Source of the DNA: CAKUFA01 sp963656345
GTDB lineage: Bacteria; Bacillota; Clostridia; Christensenellales; Aristaeellaceae
Reading direction: 5' to 3'
Assembly: GCA_963656345.1 (NCBI GenBank)
Contig: CAVKHY010000069.1
Coordinates: forward strand, 1-13,758
Length of the DNA: 13,758 nt
Shown here: positions 12,955 to 13,758 of the stretch, one piece after another
How the letters are laid out: each line of letters starts with the position of its first letter
Numbering within the stretch: position 1 is the stretch's first letter
The notes under the pieces: model-generated
Database searches by the model: none
What the model saw: only the letters and a program-made list of their open reading frames with translations
Told to the model about the DNA's origin: nothing
Position numbers and translations under genes: made by a program

Positions 12955-13758
12955 TCGTCAATCCTTAGAGAAGAATATGCTGTTTAACTCCATAGGTTCC
13001 ATGTTCTATTTGGTATGCCAGTGGCTGATTTCCGTTTTAGCCGTTCGTCTGGCCTCCTATGAAGTGGGCGGTATGCTGACGCTAGCCATTTCCATCACCA
13101 ATCTGTTTTATGTCATTGCTACCTTTTCATTGCGGGTTTTTCAGGTGTCTGATACAGCATGCAAATATCCGGCAGGTCGTTATCTTTCTACGCGCCTGTT
13201 CACCTGCTTGCTAGGACTTGTCGGCTGCGTTGGGTTTGTTTTTGTCAATCACCAATATACGTCGACGCAGCGTTTATGCATTATCATGTATATGGTCTTT
13301 AAGCTGAGTGAAGCGTTGGTAGACACCTTGGCGGCGGAACAACAAAAGGCATGGCGGATGGACTACAGCTGCTACTCCTTCCTGATGCGCGGTGCAGCTA
13401 CACTGATTTTGTTTATCGTCACGATGCTGCTTTGGCACAATCTCTTTCTAACCCTTGCGTTCATGGCCGGGGCAGCACTCATCATTGTCCTATGCTATGA
13501 TGTTCCGGTAACGCTCCGCATTGTCCCTATTGAGTTGAATGTATCTTGGAAGCAATGCTTTCCTCTGCTGCAGGAAGCGTGGCCCATGATGCTGAATGGT
13601 GCGCTCATGGTACTGCTGGCATCTATTCCACGCTATCTGCTGGAAATGTATGCAGGAAGCAGTGTCCTCGGCATTTACAGCTCCATTGCCATGCCGGCAG
13701 TGATTATTCAAACCGGCAGCAGTTTCATTTACAGTCCCTTGGTTGCTCCTTTGTCGGA
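12938..13758 (+). CDS. Wzx-like polysaccharide flippase, N-terminal part (cut by right window edge)
   Basis: An open frame of 273 codons runs from the ATG at 12938 to the window edge. It encodes a polytopic protein of the oligosaccharide flippase/polysaccharide biosynthesis family, typically about 400-500 residues. Hallmarks are the polar N-terminus with SLEKNMLFNSIGSMFYLVCQWL (helix 1), VRLASYEVGGMLTLAISITNLFYVIATFSLRVFQVSD (helix 2) and, near the edge, AWPMMLNGALMVLLASIPRYLLEMYAG and LGIYSSIAMPAVIIQTG, the usual start of the second half. It would flip a lipid-linked glycan made by the upstream glycosyltransferases to the outer face of the membrane. AAGGA (12928-12932) precedes the ATG by 5 bases. 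The 17-base overlap with the DUF2304 gene suggests coupled translation. A reverse frame at 13490-13711 is a shadow. Confidence 0.88.
   Translation, partial: MTQNINRQSLEKNMLFNSIGSMFYLVCQWLISVLAVRLASYEVGGMLTLAISITNLFYVIATFSLRVFQVSDTACKYPAGRYLSTRLFTCLLGLVGCVGFVFVNHQYTSTQRLCIIMYMVFKLSEALVDTLAAEQQKAWRMDYSCYSFLMRGAATLILFIVTMLLWHNLFLTLAFMAGAALIIVLCYDVPVTLRIVPIELNVSWKQCFPLLQEAWPMMLNGALMVLLASIPRYLLEMYAGSSVLGIYSSIAMPAVIIQTGSSFIYSPLVAPLS

Noticed and set aside
1..13758. Mobile elements, CRISPR arrays, tRNA or rRNA genes, defence or toxin-antitoxin systems
   Set aside because: I saw no transposase, integrase, regularly spaced repeats, tRNA-like cloverleaf or rRNA sequence. All substantial coding regions fit ordinary metabolic, repair, translation or envelope families.

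Overview
The window looks like chromosomal DNA of a low-to-mid GC Bacillota (Firmicutes) bacterium. Support comes from strong Shine-Dalgarno sites (GGAGG types) before almost every gene, GTG and TTG starts, consensus sigma-A promoters, cre-like sites, a Bacillota-type LexA and an EF-G-like paralogue. A plant-polysaccharide-using gut or rumen anaerobe (Clostridia, Negativicutes or Erysipelotrichia) is plausible, but the sequence does not settle genus or family. There are no rRNA or tRNA genes, CRISPR arrays, insertion sequences or phage genes. No gene-free stretch exceeds 300 bases; the longest is 815-1042.

Layout. (1) 1-814, minus: the N-terminal half of a MATE-family efflux transporter, cut by the left edge. 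(2) 815-1042: a divergent control region with a perfect TTGACA-17-TATAAT promoter for the plus-strand operon, a promoter facing the transporter, and two inverted LacI/CcpA-type sites sharing TAAACGCTT. (3) 1043-4556, plus: a three-gene pectin operon with a GH105 unsaturated rhamnogalacturonyl hydrolase, a GH28 polygalacturonase and a TIM-barrel sugar isomerase/epimerase. None has an evident signal peptide, so they should process imported pectin fragments in the cytoplasm. (4) 4619-7025, plus: lexA, a hemolysin III/PAQR-type membrane protein, free methionine-(R)-sulfoxide reductase and a GNAT acetyltransferase. The genes are tightly packed and end at a strong bidirectional terminator. (5) 7039-10092, minus: murI (glutamate racemase), then an EF-G-like GTPase with its own promoter. 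(6) 10291-13758, plus: a TrmN6-like methyltransferase, then an envelope-glycan cluster of two family 2 glycosyltransferases, a DUF2304 membrane protein and a Wzx-like flippase cut by the right edge.

How the genes work together. Block 3 would trim unsaturated and saturated galacturonate-containing oligosaccharides to monosaccharides and perhaps isomerise one product. Block 4 joins the SOS repressor gene to an oxidative-repair enzyme. Block 6 would assemble a lipid-linked glycan and flip it across the membrane. Most genes belong to known families. The points most worth following are the paired operators and the unassigned isomerase of the pectin operon, the lexA-fRMsr operon without a visible LexA box, and the EF-G paralogue whose switch II histidine is a tyrosine.
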